Of a stretch of 64,000 nucleotides of DNA, positions 11,395-23,090 are shown one piece after another (position 1 is the stretch's first letter; each line of letters starts with the position of its first letter). The stretch lies in the NCBI RefSeq assembly GCF_032854445.1, contig NC_088300.1, positions 62,100,984-62,164,983 of the forward strand, in the 5' to 3' direction. Below the pieces are notes generated by a model. That model was not told the origin of the DNA, searched no databases, and saw only the letters and a program-made list of their open reading frames with translations. This stretch comes from Liolophura sinensis (taxonomy: Eukaryota > Mollusca > Polyplacophora > Chitonida > Chitonidae). The translations under genes were made by a program, and so were the position numbers.

Positions 11395-13299
11395 GTACTA
11401 TTATTCAAACATGATACATATTTTTTGTCATTATTTGAATAATTTTAAAATATTATTGCCTTTTTGTGTTTATACGAATTTTCACTGGATTTCCATTCAG
11501 TGTTACGCTGTGATCGGTTATTAACTAACACGCACATCCGGGTATTTCTTGATATTTCTGATAACCACGATGACAAGGTAGAGTTAAAATGGGTGAGGGT
11601 GGGGTGGAGGACGGGTGGTATCATATGTTTAATATGTTTAACAGTTTACAAATGTCCTTGAAAAATACAGAGAAATATCCACAGGAGAATAACAACTGCA
11701 TCATGCTTCAGCCTGAGGTTTGGCAGAATGTCATACATATCACGGATTTGTTTGCCTTGGACAGTAGTCCTCTGCCATCCACAACGGAGAGGATGACGTT
11801 CGCTAATACGCCAATTTGTTGTGCTCAACAAGGCATAAAAACCCATGTATGCTGTGACACGACGCAATGGGATTCTGTAACCGGTTGTCTAAGAATTGAC
11901 TAAAAGGGAGTGCGGTTAACCTAAATATAATGGACTTCAAAAAGAAGAGCCTAATTGCTGGGCCATGATTTGACAGATAAATCAGATTACTAATGTAATA
12001 GTTGCACTTTGCATGGACGTGAGACTGGACAAAAAGTCCCCTAACGAGTCATAGTAGTTAGCCCTGGATGACCACGCTGTCTCCCAAACCCTCAGTTTGC
12101 TTTCACCTTCGTCCCCTAAGTGCATACTTGTTTGTATATAAATTTACGAATGAGTGGGCGCTCAATGGTTTCATTTAATGACGTCCATTTTGTGGCTAGG
12201 GCTGACGCTACCAGCAACTTTTTTACCGTTCTTGAAATTTTTCGTCCGCACGGAGCAGCCTACTGGTTTCATACTGTCGTTCTGGGCTAGATATGCCGTT
12301 TTTTACGGCGTGACAAACGTGAGAATTTGGATGTGTGTTAAAAATAGGCTGTATGTGCTTCAGTGAATCGCCGGGCAGTAAAATCGCCCTCACCACAAGC
12401 TTGTATAGCTTGCCTACATGATTGTTCAAAGCTGGCAGGTACCCATGTGACGTGGTGGCAGCATCGCGTTGCATAATTGCGTCTACCTGCGGAGATACAA
12501 TAACTGTACAAAGCAGTTAGCGCCGTCTAGCAATAAGAAAATAACAATACATTCATTGTGCTATATTAATATATTAATTTAAATATTAAATCTGCGTAAT
12601 AATGTAACAAAAAGCAGCTTTCAGCAGTTGTAACCAATCCAAACAGACTGCAATTGACAACCTGGATATACCCATGGCCAGACAGCATTCTCACATAAAT
12701 GTGTTTTTATCACTTGGAAACAAACACGAACGATGGTACAAAATGACTCTGAACCAGATTCCCTTGAACAGGTATGAATTTATGGGCAGTCTTCTCCTAA
12801 ATGAATAAAATATAAACAATATTTAAAAAATTGACCTCCATATCTCTAACGCTTTGCATAATTTAAACACGTTGGCCTTGGCAAATCTTTGTCTGTTTGC
12901 ATTTGTATGACAACGTTAAAATGTTGTTGTGTCTAGCTAAAAAAATCAACACTCGCATAGTGCCATTATGGCGTTTTATTATTTGATACAATTTGTCAGT
13001 AATATTAAATACGGTATACTTTACGTTGATGGAGAACTCAACGGACTGTTAGCACTGTGGTCTCGATACGTGCTTAGATGGTTACGTTTGTTTTCATAGT
13101 ATAGTTGATCGACGGTTGAATTATTATCAAACCAGTATGAAACAGCTTTCGAATGTACCCTAGGGTTATGTGTGAAAATTATTATTATTATTAATATTAT
13201 TAAACCAGTTTTAAAAAGCTTTCGAATGTGCTTTGGTGTTCTGTAAAAAAAAAAACAAAAAAAAAAACAAGTGGATCCAGTTTGATGCGATGCCTGACC

Positions 13300-13620
13300 T
13301 CGCCAAAATTTGGACTCGTGTAAAACTATAGAAGCTTGAAGTGTGAGTGGGTCTTTATAGATTGATTCTACGATACTTCTTAATTCTTTTACGCAGAAAG
13401 CATAGGACTGGCATACACCAGCTACCACACAATTTATGTCTGTTGGCATTTTGCTAAGAGTTGCACTGCTGACGGTGGAGTCTTTCAACCTCTCAGACAA
13501 AGGAAGTCTCGGTTTAACCTCAGCCTTGGTCAGATGATCCCTGAAAATCTTTGGTTTCCAGCAGTACAAGACACTAATTACGGTCGCTCTGCTGGTCATA
13601 ATGTCTCCATCAGATGTGGT
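13300..13620 (-). other. Block D, unit 4: open frame conserved with unit 2
   Basis: Part of a 192-codon minus-strand open frame (13,021-13,599). The N-terminal part, with VLYCWKPKIFRDHL and later NCVVAGVCQSYAFCVKEL, aligns at DNA level with 6240-6560 in unit 2. There the frame is broken by indels. The C-terminal part runs into an A-rich tract and is not conserved. It may be a former coding exon. No domain was recognised, and the length alone is not strong evidence of coding. Confidence 0.25.
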
Positions 13621-14647
13621 AAAGTTTGTTTCTTGCTATCTAGTACGTGTTTGATAATTAATCAGTGTTGTAAAGAATCAGACAATGACGGAAACTCTAA
13701 CGAGTTTCCATGAGGCCACAAGAACACCGAGACTCAAAGTTTGTCTCTCTGTTACAGTTTTATTCTTATACATGTACATTGAGGTAGTTTGTCCCTCTGC
13801 GACTATCAAGCAATGGTGAGTAGATTTTGCCTGTTGTAGAAACTATAAACCCACGTTTACAATATAGCGGCTTTGAAACTTTGATATAGTTGAATTTGCA
13901 TTAATCCTGTTGACATCTCAGACAGGATTTGTTGCTCCGAAAATCATGTTGTACAATATAAAACTCCTTCCTGTGAAATTTTGGTCCTACTTGTGCGCAT
14001 CGCCAGTTCGTATATGAATGTTGTATATGAATAAAGCGTTTGTACTTTGTAATTTTGAATACCCAAGACATATTTTGTCCCCTTGACATCTTAAATCACA
14101 TTGCTGAAACCACGGGCGTATTTTTTTCCTCACACTTTCTTAGTGGCCACATGTTGTGTTGACAGAAATATTGCTAGTAGCATACAACGGTCACCACTTC
14201 AGATTTCCCTCCCAGGCAGCACTGCATGACCGCCAGACTCGCGCTTCCAGATAACTGACTTGTTCCGAAATGCCTGAACCGACCTGACTCAATATTCCTC
14301 ATTACAGGACTAGAATGAAATCGGCCAATCTGGCGTGACATATTGAACTGTCGTCTGGGGACGATTACGGGTTCTGGCGACCATGTGTGAATGCTCCATA
14401 CGGTATGTACTAGAAAAGGTGAACGACGTAAATCTCAGGATCAGAGTATGTGGGGTAACTGGTGAAATTTCCTTTCAAAAATCCATTGCGGGAATGAATG
14501 ATCATTCAAGTTGAAAGCTGCGTCAATGTTGTTTGCTAACCACATATATATATTGAAAGGCTAAAAATATTCTGTATCAGGCGGTGCTGACAGCGTGAGT
14601 GTGATGATATTCATATTTTAACACTTCATTTTCGATACTGTCATAAA

Positions 14648-15460
14648 GTACCCCTTGCAACTAAATGGGAAATCGCCACTCTGTCGCTCAGGTCGATTGC
14701 GAACCTGCTCACAGTGAAAGATCGTTTGCGAAATGACGCAAGGTCTTCGCCGGTATGCCGTTGAAGTTGTCGTGTAACAGGTGCAGTCGAACGAATAGGC
14801 CAGGCTAAAATATTCGTTACTAACTATCAGCCTATTGTATGTCGTAAATGTATAGGATAATATCTAATTTCCGTCTAATGTTGATATCTGAAACAAGTTT
14901 TGTCTTAAGAATTATATTGTGAATATATGAATATATGTATTATTAATACATTTATTACGAAGCAAAACTGATAAACAGGTGCCCCGTTTCACATTGTAAT
15001 TGTACGATTTTCTGTGAGCAGAAGTAAATAGCATTGAACTTTCACTGGAAGAGTACTTTTTATAATCTGTATAGACTTACAGTAATATATTTAAACTTAT
15101 TTAACATAAAGCTTGACAAATTATTTCATTTTTCCGATTGATAAAAATATGATTGCGTGAACCAACACGATACTTCGCTATAATTTACCTCTCCCTATCT
15201 AGACACCAGATATGTGGAAATGATTTTGATTCACGAAATCGTATTTTTGTTATGAAAATAGCAAAATCTGCTTTTAATCCTGCTTATGCTTTTTGATAAA
15301 ACAAAATGTCTGAATTACATCACTCCAATTTTTCACACACATTCTCTTTAGTAATTGTACTTCAAGTGCAAGTAAGTTTTACGAGTTTGTCTGCAAGAAA
15401 AAATGACACCTCACACCTGTACCGAAGTGGGAGAATTTCCCATTTACTTTTAAGGGGTCC
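14648..15460. mobile_element. 813-bp inverted-ended insertion in unit 4, no target duplication
   Basis: Left end GTACCCCTTGCAACTAAATG and right end CATTTACTTTTAAGGGGTCC are imperfect inverted repeats; GGGAAAT continues the match inward. Joining the flanks (CATAAA before, TTTTACAG after) gives exactly the uninterrupted sequence of unit 3 at 10,352-10,365. The empty site is therefore known and no duplicated target bases are visible. The interior is AT-rich with no transposase frame. The class is uncertain: insertion between A and T without duplication recalls Helitron-like elements, but the inverted ends do not fit a classical Helitron. Confidence 0.7.
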
Positions 15461-16318
15461 TTTTACAGATGCTATCATAGCCTACTGAAGACAGAATGGT
15501 ACCGGTGGCTGAGGACGTACACATATCCTGAAGGAATTTCAGTGTAAACTTACAGTGTATCAGCAGAGTAGTTAACAGTGTGGATTAAAAAAAACATCCT
15601 GGAAGAGTATATCAAGAAAATGTGGCATTTGAACTTTCTTTAACGATCGAGAGTGCTCTCTTTCTGTTGAATGTCTGTAATCCCAGGTGCTGGTAATGTA
15701 AACAGTGGACGAATTACAATCAGCTTCTCCTGGTAATCCCTGATCACCGGCGTTTTTGCCGTGGTCATCACCTTGCAATCGCCGACAGTGACATAGTACC
15801 AGAGTAGATACACAATGTTCCGTTCCTCACTCACCAACAACCTTCCGACAGGAGCAGGCTTTTTGTCTTACTAATAAACACCTATACTGTTCATTCAGGC
15901 TGATGGAAGGGAATGTGGCACTGGTGGAGGCAAGAGCGATAACCTTGATAACTTTATGGGATGTTTCGTTTGAGGCATATTGCTAACTGTTCTCTATGGA
16001 CTGTTCTGGCGGTTGAAAAAAAATGGCTATTGAAACTATGATTTCTTAATAAAGCAAGATGATCCACTTGAAGGGGTGGTCTAGGTAAGGTTTACAAGGT
16101 TTTAAGTGGTAATAATGTGACCAAACAGCATGCTATAAAAGTTGGGCTGTAGGTGTCATGGATCAATTTTGCTGACTTTCTACAAAACAATGGTAACGAT
16201 TATGATATCGGACAAAACACAAAGTCTGTCGAGTAACATTTGCACAAGTTGCATTACCATCAAGACAGAACGTTTGATACCGACGTGTAACGTATCTGTC
16301 AAAGAGAACAATTCTGAC

Positions 16319-16493
16319 GGGAGGAAACAGGGCAGGGCCCGGAAGAAACCCCGACCCTCCGAAGGTTGCTAAAGGACCTTCCCACGTACGACCGGAGAGG
16401 AAGCCAGCATGAGGTGGACTTCAACTCACAGCGACCACAGTGGTGAGAGGCTCCTGGGTCATTGCACCGCGCCGGTGTTCTAACCCCTCTCAG
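16319..16493 (-). mobile_element. SINE family 1 fragment inside unit 4
   Basis: A minus-strand fragment of the tRNA-derived SINE seen complete at 51,178-51,448. It contains the GGGAGGAAAC, GGTTGCT, GAGAGGAAGCCAGCATGA and CTCCTGGGTCATT stretches but lacks the 3' tail. Divergence suggests an old copy. Confidence 0.75.
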
Positions 16494-16640
16494 CCGAAAA
16501 GGCGGAAATTATTTTGTTATGTCCAGTATCGAATGCAATGAGGAACATTTGTACCTTTACGTGAATGCTTGTAATCGTGTGATCGTGTGCCCGTGTGTTG
16601 GGTAAGACTTATGAGCAAGACATCTCAAAACTAATTAAGT

Positions 16641-18730
16641 TATACTGTTCAAATTTGGTAAATTTATGTTTGCCATTATTTGAAGAATTTTTAAAGATTA
16701 TTGGATTTTTGTGTTTTTACGAATTTTTCACTGGATTTCCATTGGGTTTGAGTGTTACGCTGTGATCAGGTATTAACTACCATGTACATCTGGGTATTTC
16801 TCGATATTCCTGATAACCACAAGGGCAGGAGAGAGTTAGGAGGGGGATGGGGGATCATATGTTCAATAAATATCTATCGACGTCTAGATCACAAAATGTC
16901 CTTGAGAGGTACAAAAAATCAGCACAGGAGAATAACACTTGCACTATGCATGTGCGTGTGGTTTGACAAAATGTCATGAAAAAGGCTTTTTTTCAGCATC
17001 CTTTATCACGGGTTGATTTGCAATGGACTGTAATCTGTTAGCAACGATAAAATCCAGGATGACGTTCGCTAATACGCCAATTTGTTGATGCAACAACACA
17101 TAAAAACCCATGCAAGCTGTGACACGACGCTATGGATTTTGCGACTAGCTGTCTGGGATGTCAATTCTAGGAAAGAGAGAGTATAGTTAACTTAAATATA
17201 ATGGACTTCAATAAGAAGAGCCTAATTGCTGGGATATGATTGGACGGGGAAGGTTGAAGTCGTCAAGTAAAAAGCGGCAGGAATCCATTGCCCAGCTGTT
17301 TAGCTCGCCATCAGAGGGCTAGGTAAACTTTGACAGTTATCTAATGGTACGTACCACCTCTCACCAATCTTCCCACTCACGAACCATAGTAGTTAATCTT
17401 AGATCGCCATTATATCATTCCAGGTATCTGCCAAACTCTCAATTCGCTTTCAGCTTCGTCTGCTACGAAAATGTATGTACTTGTGTTGATAAATTTGCAA
17501 ATGATTGGGCGTTCAATAATCTTCTTATTGGCGTACATTTCGTGGCTAGGGTTGACACTGGCAAGCCGTGAAATCGGGTTAAGCCACCTTTTATTTTTGT
17601 TTTTTACCGTTATTGACATGTTGCATCCCTTCGCATGGGACGGCTTTGACACGTGACGGAAAAAAAACTATAAACCATCAATCAGCTACGCCCCGGTGGA
17701 AAGAAGGGCCGATTGCTGGGAATCTGTCTTACTGGGTTCATGACGACGTTCCGGACTAGATATGCCGATCTTCATCACACGACAAACGTGAAAATGTATC
17801 TTTAAAAAAAATAGGCCGTCTGTGCTTCAGGGAATCACTGGACAATAAAATCACTCTCACCACATCCCTTGCATAGCTTGCCTGCATAATCATTCAAAGC
17901 TGACAGGTACCCATGGGACGTGGTGGCAGCGCGGTGCTGAATAATTTCGTCTACCTGCGGAGACACAATAACTGTACATAGCAGTTAACACCATTTAGCA
18001 ATTAGAAAATAGCAATGAATTTGTTGATGCATAAATAGCATATCTGCATAATAATGTAATAAACAGTTTTCACCAGTTGTGATTCATCAAAACAAACTGC
18101 AGTTTACAACGTGGTCAGACAACATCCTCGCATAACACGTTTTTATTATATGAAAACAAAAACGAACAACGGTACAAAGTGATCAGCCCTGTTTCGTTGC
18201 TCTGATCTCTCAGTACTGGGCGATAAGTGAACGGCAGCAAAGTCTTTGGGATCGTCCGACCCGGGTTTGATCTCGGGTCTCCCTGCTTCGAGGAGGAATC
18301 AGGCAATGATATGGTCATACGGTGTACTAGGTACTGGTGTACCTAGATGGTAGAAAAGACAACCGTCAATTCATTGGAATTGTTGGCGGCATAGATGCTT
18401 GGATGGCTAGGGTGTTTTCTGTGATGCAGTTTCAATATTTGTGATTCGCAATTGTATTATTACTATTATTAGTTTGAAACAGCTTCCAAATGTGCACTGG
18501 ATTTATATGGGAAAACGAAGTGGTTTTATTCTAATTCGATATACTGGTTGACCTAGATGAAACTTTGGGCCTAGACCGGGATAAAGTCAAGTCATTTATT
18601 TAGTGTTAACAAGCTTTGGAGACTGCATGATTGATTGATTGATTGATTAATTGATGTTTAAGACCTTAGCCAAGAAATATTTCATTCACAAAAGCAAATT
18701 TATGGAAGGCGGAAACAGGAAATTACAGCT
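16641..18730. repeat. Tandem array, unit 5 (truncated right end of array)
   Basis: Aligns with the first part of the other units (unit start near 16,641; A block about 17,020-17,095; B 17,410-17,655; C 17,700-17,890). It is interrupted near 18,183, then resumes at about 18,340 with sequence matching 9950-10,140 of unit 3, and fades near 18,730. Blocks D to G are absent, so this is the end of the array. Confidence 0.7.
18183..18335 (-). mobile_element. Possible tRNA-like SINE fragment
   Basis: About 150 bp that interrupts unit 5. On the minus strand it holds GAGATCAAACCC, which fits a pol III B box, inside a small stem (ACCCG...CGGGT) like a T arm. No clear A box or tail is visible, so the assignment is weak. 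Confidence 0.3.
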
Positions 18731-20334
18731 CTTTGGTAAGTAACTAATTGGCCCTCAAAAATGTGATTTATTTGATTCTGTTAGGTTCAACGTCGTTTTC
18801 AATGTTTAAATATGACTTGTTATAGCAAGACATGAATTTTGGAAATAGAATATGTCTACGTGTAGCAGAGCAGGGTTCCTGCGGAACTTGGCTCCCTGTT
18901 ACAGGACATGGTTTGTTGTAACATGGTGGCAGAAAATTGCTTCTTGTAGGAGGATGTACCTTCTTGTAAGAGAACAAGACTGGATTGCTTAAATGCTACA
19001 GATTAAGTGAAAATGACAAAGCTTGCAACATTTTTTAAAGGAGAAGAAAGTATAAAAATAATGCCATAATCAGATCAAAGAGCGGGGAAATTTATTTGCA
19101 AATGTGGTTTTCAATATACAAAAATTATTTTCAATTGCCTTCTTCTCCTTGAAGTAAAATCCAAAAAACTATCGAAACTTTCCGCACTCTTTCGTGTGAA
19201 TTTTACGCGAATTTTTGTTTTCTTCACCTGTCCATTTCTGACCTTCTTTGGGGCTAAACAAAGAAATTCACTGATCCGATCACACCGACTCGTAAGACAT
19301 AAAAGTTTAGTGTGTTCATAGTTACGTGAATATAAATATTAACTGTATTATAAGTAGTAGTAGTATGATTATTAATACAGAAGAGTGGTAAAAGCATTTA
19401 TTTCATTCAATCTACTCCAAACCCACCTTATCAAGACGACAAAACTCTTTCCCGAAATGATATTTAAAACCGCCTCTTAGGAAGATTTCCTTTCATGGAC
19501 TTTCAATCAAATTGATGCCAGATCTGATAACTGTAGTAATCGACATGTGCAAATTTGGTTCTGCATCCCAATGCTGTCAGAAACTTTGTCATTTTTCCGA
19601 CGCAAGATGGCGCTAAATCTCTCAGATTTAATCCCAAAGTCTTCGTAGTTCAGCCAGTTGAGCTGAGTGTAAGACCTCGAAGCGGTGTCTGTCCCATGTG
19701 TTCATTCGTGGCAGTGGTTTACATAACGGGTTACATCCCAGACTAAGATTGATTTCTTCACAATCAGGATAATTGTGCTGCTGCATCGCAGACAGATTAA
19801 TTGTTCAGATACACTACACGTCACCCCCCTCCTCCACCCACACGCCATCTCCCCCCTCAACACTTTCCGCAGTTAGCGGATACACCCTCTTGTATCATAT
19901 TTGTTTTAGCACAGCTTATTAACGTTATATATTAGTTGAAGAAAGGCAACAGCAAAAAGTGAATTAATATTTTTAGTGATAGGAAATGAGATGGGTAAGC
20001 GGAAAAGTATAGACAAAGACACTAATGATCCGAGCAATCTAGAAGCACAAAACATCAAAGACTTAATCAGATAATGTAACCAATGTAAATCTATGCGTCG
20101 AAAAAGATATCCGTATACCAGCCGTCAACCAGTATAGACGTTCCAGGAACAATAATTCCAATGCCAGTTCCCAAAACGACGTAGACCACAAACCACCAAA
20201 GAACTAAGGAAGTATATTAAGTAAGAAATTGGGACGGATTCATGGAAAGAGAAGCAGTCAACAGTTTGCTGTAATGTTGGAAAGGCACAGGTTATGTTCC
20301 ATGTGGATGAGTAAAATCAGTAATCAAATTCAAA
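18731..20334. other. No gene seen
   Basis: Unique AT-rich sequence. A short GTTCAACGTCGTTTTCAA near 18,783 resembles the end of SINE family 2. A pyrimidine/purine pair of segments near 19,040 and 19,140 is weakly inverted. Nothing coding was recognised. Confidence 0.5.
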
Positions 20335-20595
20335 GCATATAAACCACCAGACAACCAAGCAGATACACAATCAAAAATCCAAGCGGATACATAGAGATTC
20401 AGGCAGGGAAATCAGACATTCAAGCAGATACCTGACTAGAATCCAAGCAGATACCAAACCAAAGAAACAAGTATGTACACAACCAGAGAACCAAACACAT
20501 TTAGACAATTAGAGACTCACATACTAGATACATACACACAGACACAAGCATAAGACCACCAAAAGACCAAGCGGATACACAACCAAACAATCTAG
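20335..20595. repeat. Degenerate short tandem repeats
   Basis: Irregular repeats built around AACCAAGCAGATACACAA and related forms, about 20-35 bp apart. They are old and diverged. Confidence 0.5.
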
Positions 20596-21189
20596 ATTGG
20601 TTTGACAGTTTGGCTGTATACCGAGCACGACAGTAAGGCTGGACTCATCGAAGCTGTCAGGAAGGAAACATGTTGCACAGGAAATGTAATTCTGTGGTAC
20701 TTAATACAGAGTTGAGGCCTCCCATGCACACACGATTTTGTTATACAGGGTAGCGGGATAGCGCGGACCGACAGCTGGCATAGCACAAAGCCCTTCGGCC
20801 AACGCGATGACGTTTGCTGCGGTGCCTTGGAGTTAGCGGCCAGTAAATGACAAGAATTATTACAATTTGTCAGCTCAATATAAAGTTTGTGGAAAAAGAT
20901 GACAGTTTTACGAGCACGGTCATCTACAGCGTAAACGCGATCGACTGATGCTTTCAAAAGCACTACCACTCCTCTTCATTCCGACCCCGCCCAGAACCGC
21001 TTAACCTAACTGACATCTCCTTGCCTTTGGTGTAGTCATGACGTATACTCTTGATCGAGAATCTCAACTTGTTTAGCAAACTCAGTTGGTTAATGGGAAG
21101 TGTCAACATCTAAGCTAACTCATTCCCAAACAAAATAGACATGACGCAAAACTGTTGATGCAGGACAATGAAAATCGATATCCAGGTAC
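20596..21189. other. No gene seen
   Basis: Contains a 125-codon minus-strand open frame (20,592-20,969) with no recognisable domain. It is not supported as a gene. Confidence 0.4.
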
Positions 21190-21600
21190 TCTGCTGTCTC
21201 AGGATATGTACTTTGTTGTTGGTTATTTGTATCTCTGTCACGTAAGACAATTCATGTTGCGATATAACTACTCAGTTCCCTCCCTTGATCAAGTACTTTG
21301 TATATGTATACACCTGTCAGGGTATATAGCGAGGTAACTATCCGATCTTAATCCATGTATCCAAGTACTTTACAAGTCTGTTGTCACAACCCATATACTT
21401 TGTGTTGTTGGTGCTTTGTAACTCTTGCGCAGTCAGAACACGTCGCGATGTAACTATCTAGTCTAAAGCCATGTGTGAAAGTACTTTGCACCTCTACTGT
21501 AAACATCCATGTATTTTGTAAGTGGTGACTTGCGCATTTTGGATATAGGGCGATGTAAAGACTGGGCCCCAACGCATGTATCCAACGTTACAATGACCGA
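21190..21600 (+). repeat. Degenerate ~100-bp tandem repeats
   Basis: Four or five diverged copies sharing AAGTACTTTG, GTCA-rich stretches, GCGATGTAACTA and CCATGTATCC. They are too diverged for an exact period. Confidence 0.55.
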
Positions 21601-21832
21601 CACCATGTCATGTAACGTCATACAAATTATGGGTCTATATAATGGCCGTTGAAAAACTGGAAAAAAGAAAAGTGTGATTGGAAAACTGTGCAGCTTTTAG
21701 GACAGGTTTAGTTAAGAGTGGCGCGTAGGAACTGTGCCCAGGATTGAGAAATTATGACCTTCTGAAGGTTCTTATAGTAAAAACCACGATGCTTGTGATT
21801 TTAGGGAGCTGTTCTTGACGCGATATATGCGG

Positions 21833-22148
21833 TTATTGTTAATCTTTTAGGTACAAAGGATTCAAGGCTGTAAATATTGTTAGTCTTTTAGGCTACGAAG
21901 GATTCAAGGCTGTGAATATTGTTAAACTTTTAGGCTACAAAGGATTCAAGGCTGTGAATATTGTTAATCTTTTAGGCTCCGAAGGATTCAAGGATTCAAG
22001 GCTATGAATATTGTTAATCTTTTAGGCTATAAAGGATTCAAGGATTCAAGGCTGTGGAAATGGTTAATCCTTTAGGCTACGAAGGATTCAAGGCTGTGAA
22101 TATTGTTAATCTTTTAGGCTACAAAGGATTCAAGGCTGTGAATATATA
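21833..22148 (+). repeat. 42-bp minisatellite
   Basis: About seven copies of a 42-bp unit containing CTTTTAGGCTACAAAGGATT and CAAGGCTGTGAATATTGTTA. Two copies carry an extra 9 bp because AAGGATTCA is doubled inside the unit. Confidence 0.9.
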
Positions 22149-22927
22149 ATGAGACAAATAACACTTAAACAATAAATGAGAAAGCCCTATAAGACGAAGG
22201 GTATGGTTTTAAGGAACATGCAGATAGGTATGCCAAAACAAATCAGAGAAAAATTTCGTTTTATACTTCCTGTTAACCCCTCTTTTTTCAATGACGGTCG
22301 GGTATATTCGGAAATGATGTCATCGATTACTAAATTAGGAACTCGGACCAGCTTAACACTCCCAATTCGAGTGTCCGCAAAGAATGTTGTTTTCACCGCT
22401 ATCACCGTTGACATCACTACAGCAAGCTACTTAATTTCCAGCCTGACCGCCAGAAACTTACGAAAACTGTAGTTTAAAGCCGTTTGTACGCCTCAAGGAG
22501 AAAGCTGATGGTTTTTATTAGGTCTATATGTTATGTCAGATTATATACTACGTATTAAGGAATTAAAAAAACAAGCATTTCATGTATCCGTTAATACAGC
22601 TTCGGTGTGACTTGTTATTGTTGCCTACAACAGCGCCTGAATGTATATTTGGCGCATCAAAGTCGACGTTACCCCCCGTCGCAACTGGTTGAACAGAGCA
22701 GGAAGATGAAGTTCATTAAGTTCGCCTTACATGAAGTTCAGTTGCAATATGCATTGTTTGTGTGGGCAGGTTTTCACCACATGCGCTTAATTTAAATTTG
22801 TCAATTTGCCGAAGTCAGGAGGTTCATTCCCGGAATTCTGCACTTCTAAACATACAAGACTGAGCGCCATCGCAGGAGTAATACATGTTAGGGTATTGCA
22901 TTAGACACCGATCAATGAAATGGTTAC
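22149..22927. other. No gene seen
   Basis: Holds a 98-codon plus frame (22,176-22,472) that is not recognisable as a known protein. A small orphan exon cannot be excluded, but there is no supporting splice or start context. Confidence 0.4.
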
Positions 22928-23090
22928 TCTCGGGCCGTACGTGGGAAGGTCAGTCTGAAACCTGAGGATGGTGGTGGGTTTCCCCCGGGCTCTGTTCGGT
23001 TTACCTCCACCATAATGCTGGTCGCCGTCGTGTAAGTGAAATATTCTTGAGTACGAGGTAAACCATCAATCAAGCAAATAAATCAAATGA
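22928..23090 (+). mobile_element. SINE family 1, 3' fragment
   Basis: The 3' half of the SINE: CCGTACGTGGGAAGGTC, TTTCCCCCGGGCTCTG, CACCATAATGCTGG, GTGAAATATTCTTGAGTACG and a short A/T tail with AAATAAAT. The tRNA-derived head is missing. Confidence 0.85.

Larger units (their letters stand above)
11395..16640. repeat. Tandem array, unit 4 (with two insertions)
   Basis: About 5.2 kb because it carries an 813-bp insertion (14,648-15,460) and a SINE fragment (about 16,319-16,493). Shared blocks on the minus strand: A 11,760-11,825; B 12,125-12,250; C 12,245-12,430 (IFNTHPNSHVCHAVKNGI); D 13,300-13,620; E 14,310-14,540; F 15,690-15,830; and a remnant of G at 15,890-16,040 that has lost its middle. 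It also contains an A-rich run and an ATT-rich stretch at 13,178-13,270. Confidence 0.8.

Noticed and set aside
13021-13300. C-terminal part of the 192-codon minus frame
   Set aside because: Runs through A-rich and ATT-rich simple sequence and is not conserved in unit 2.
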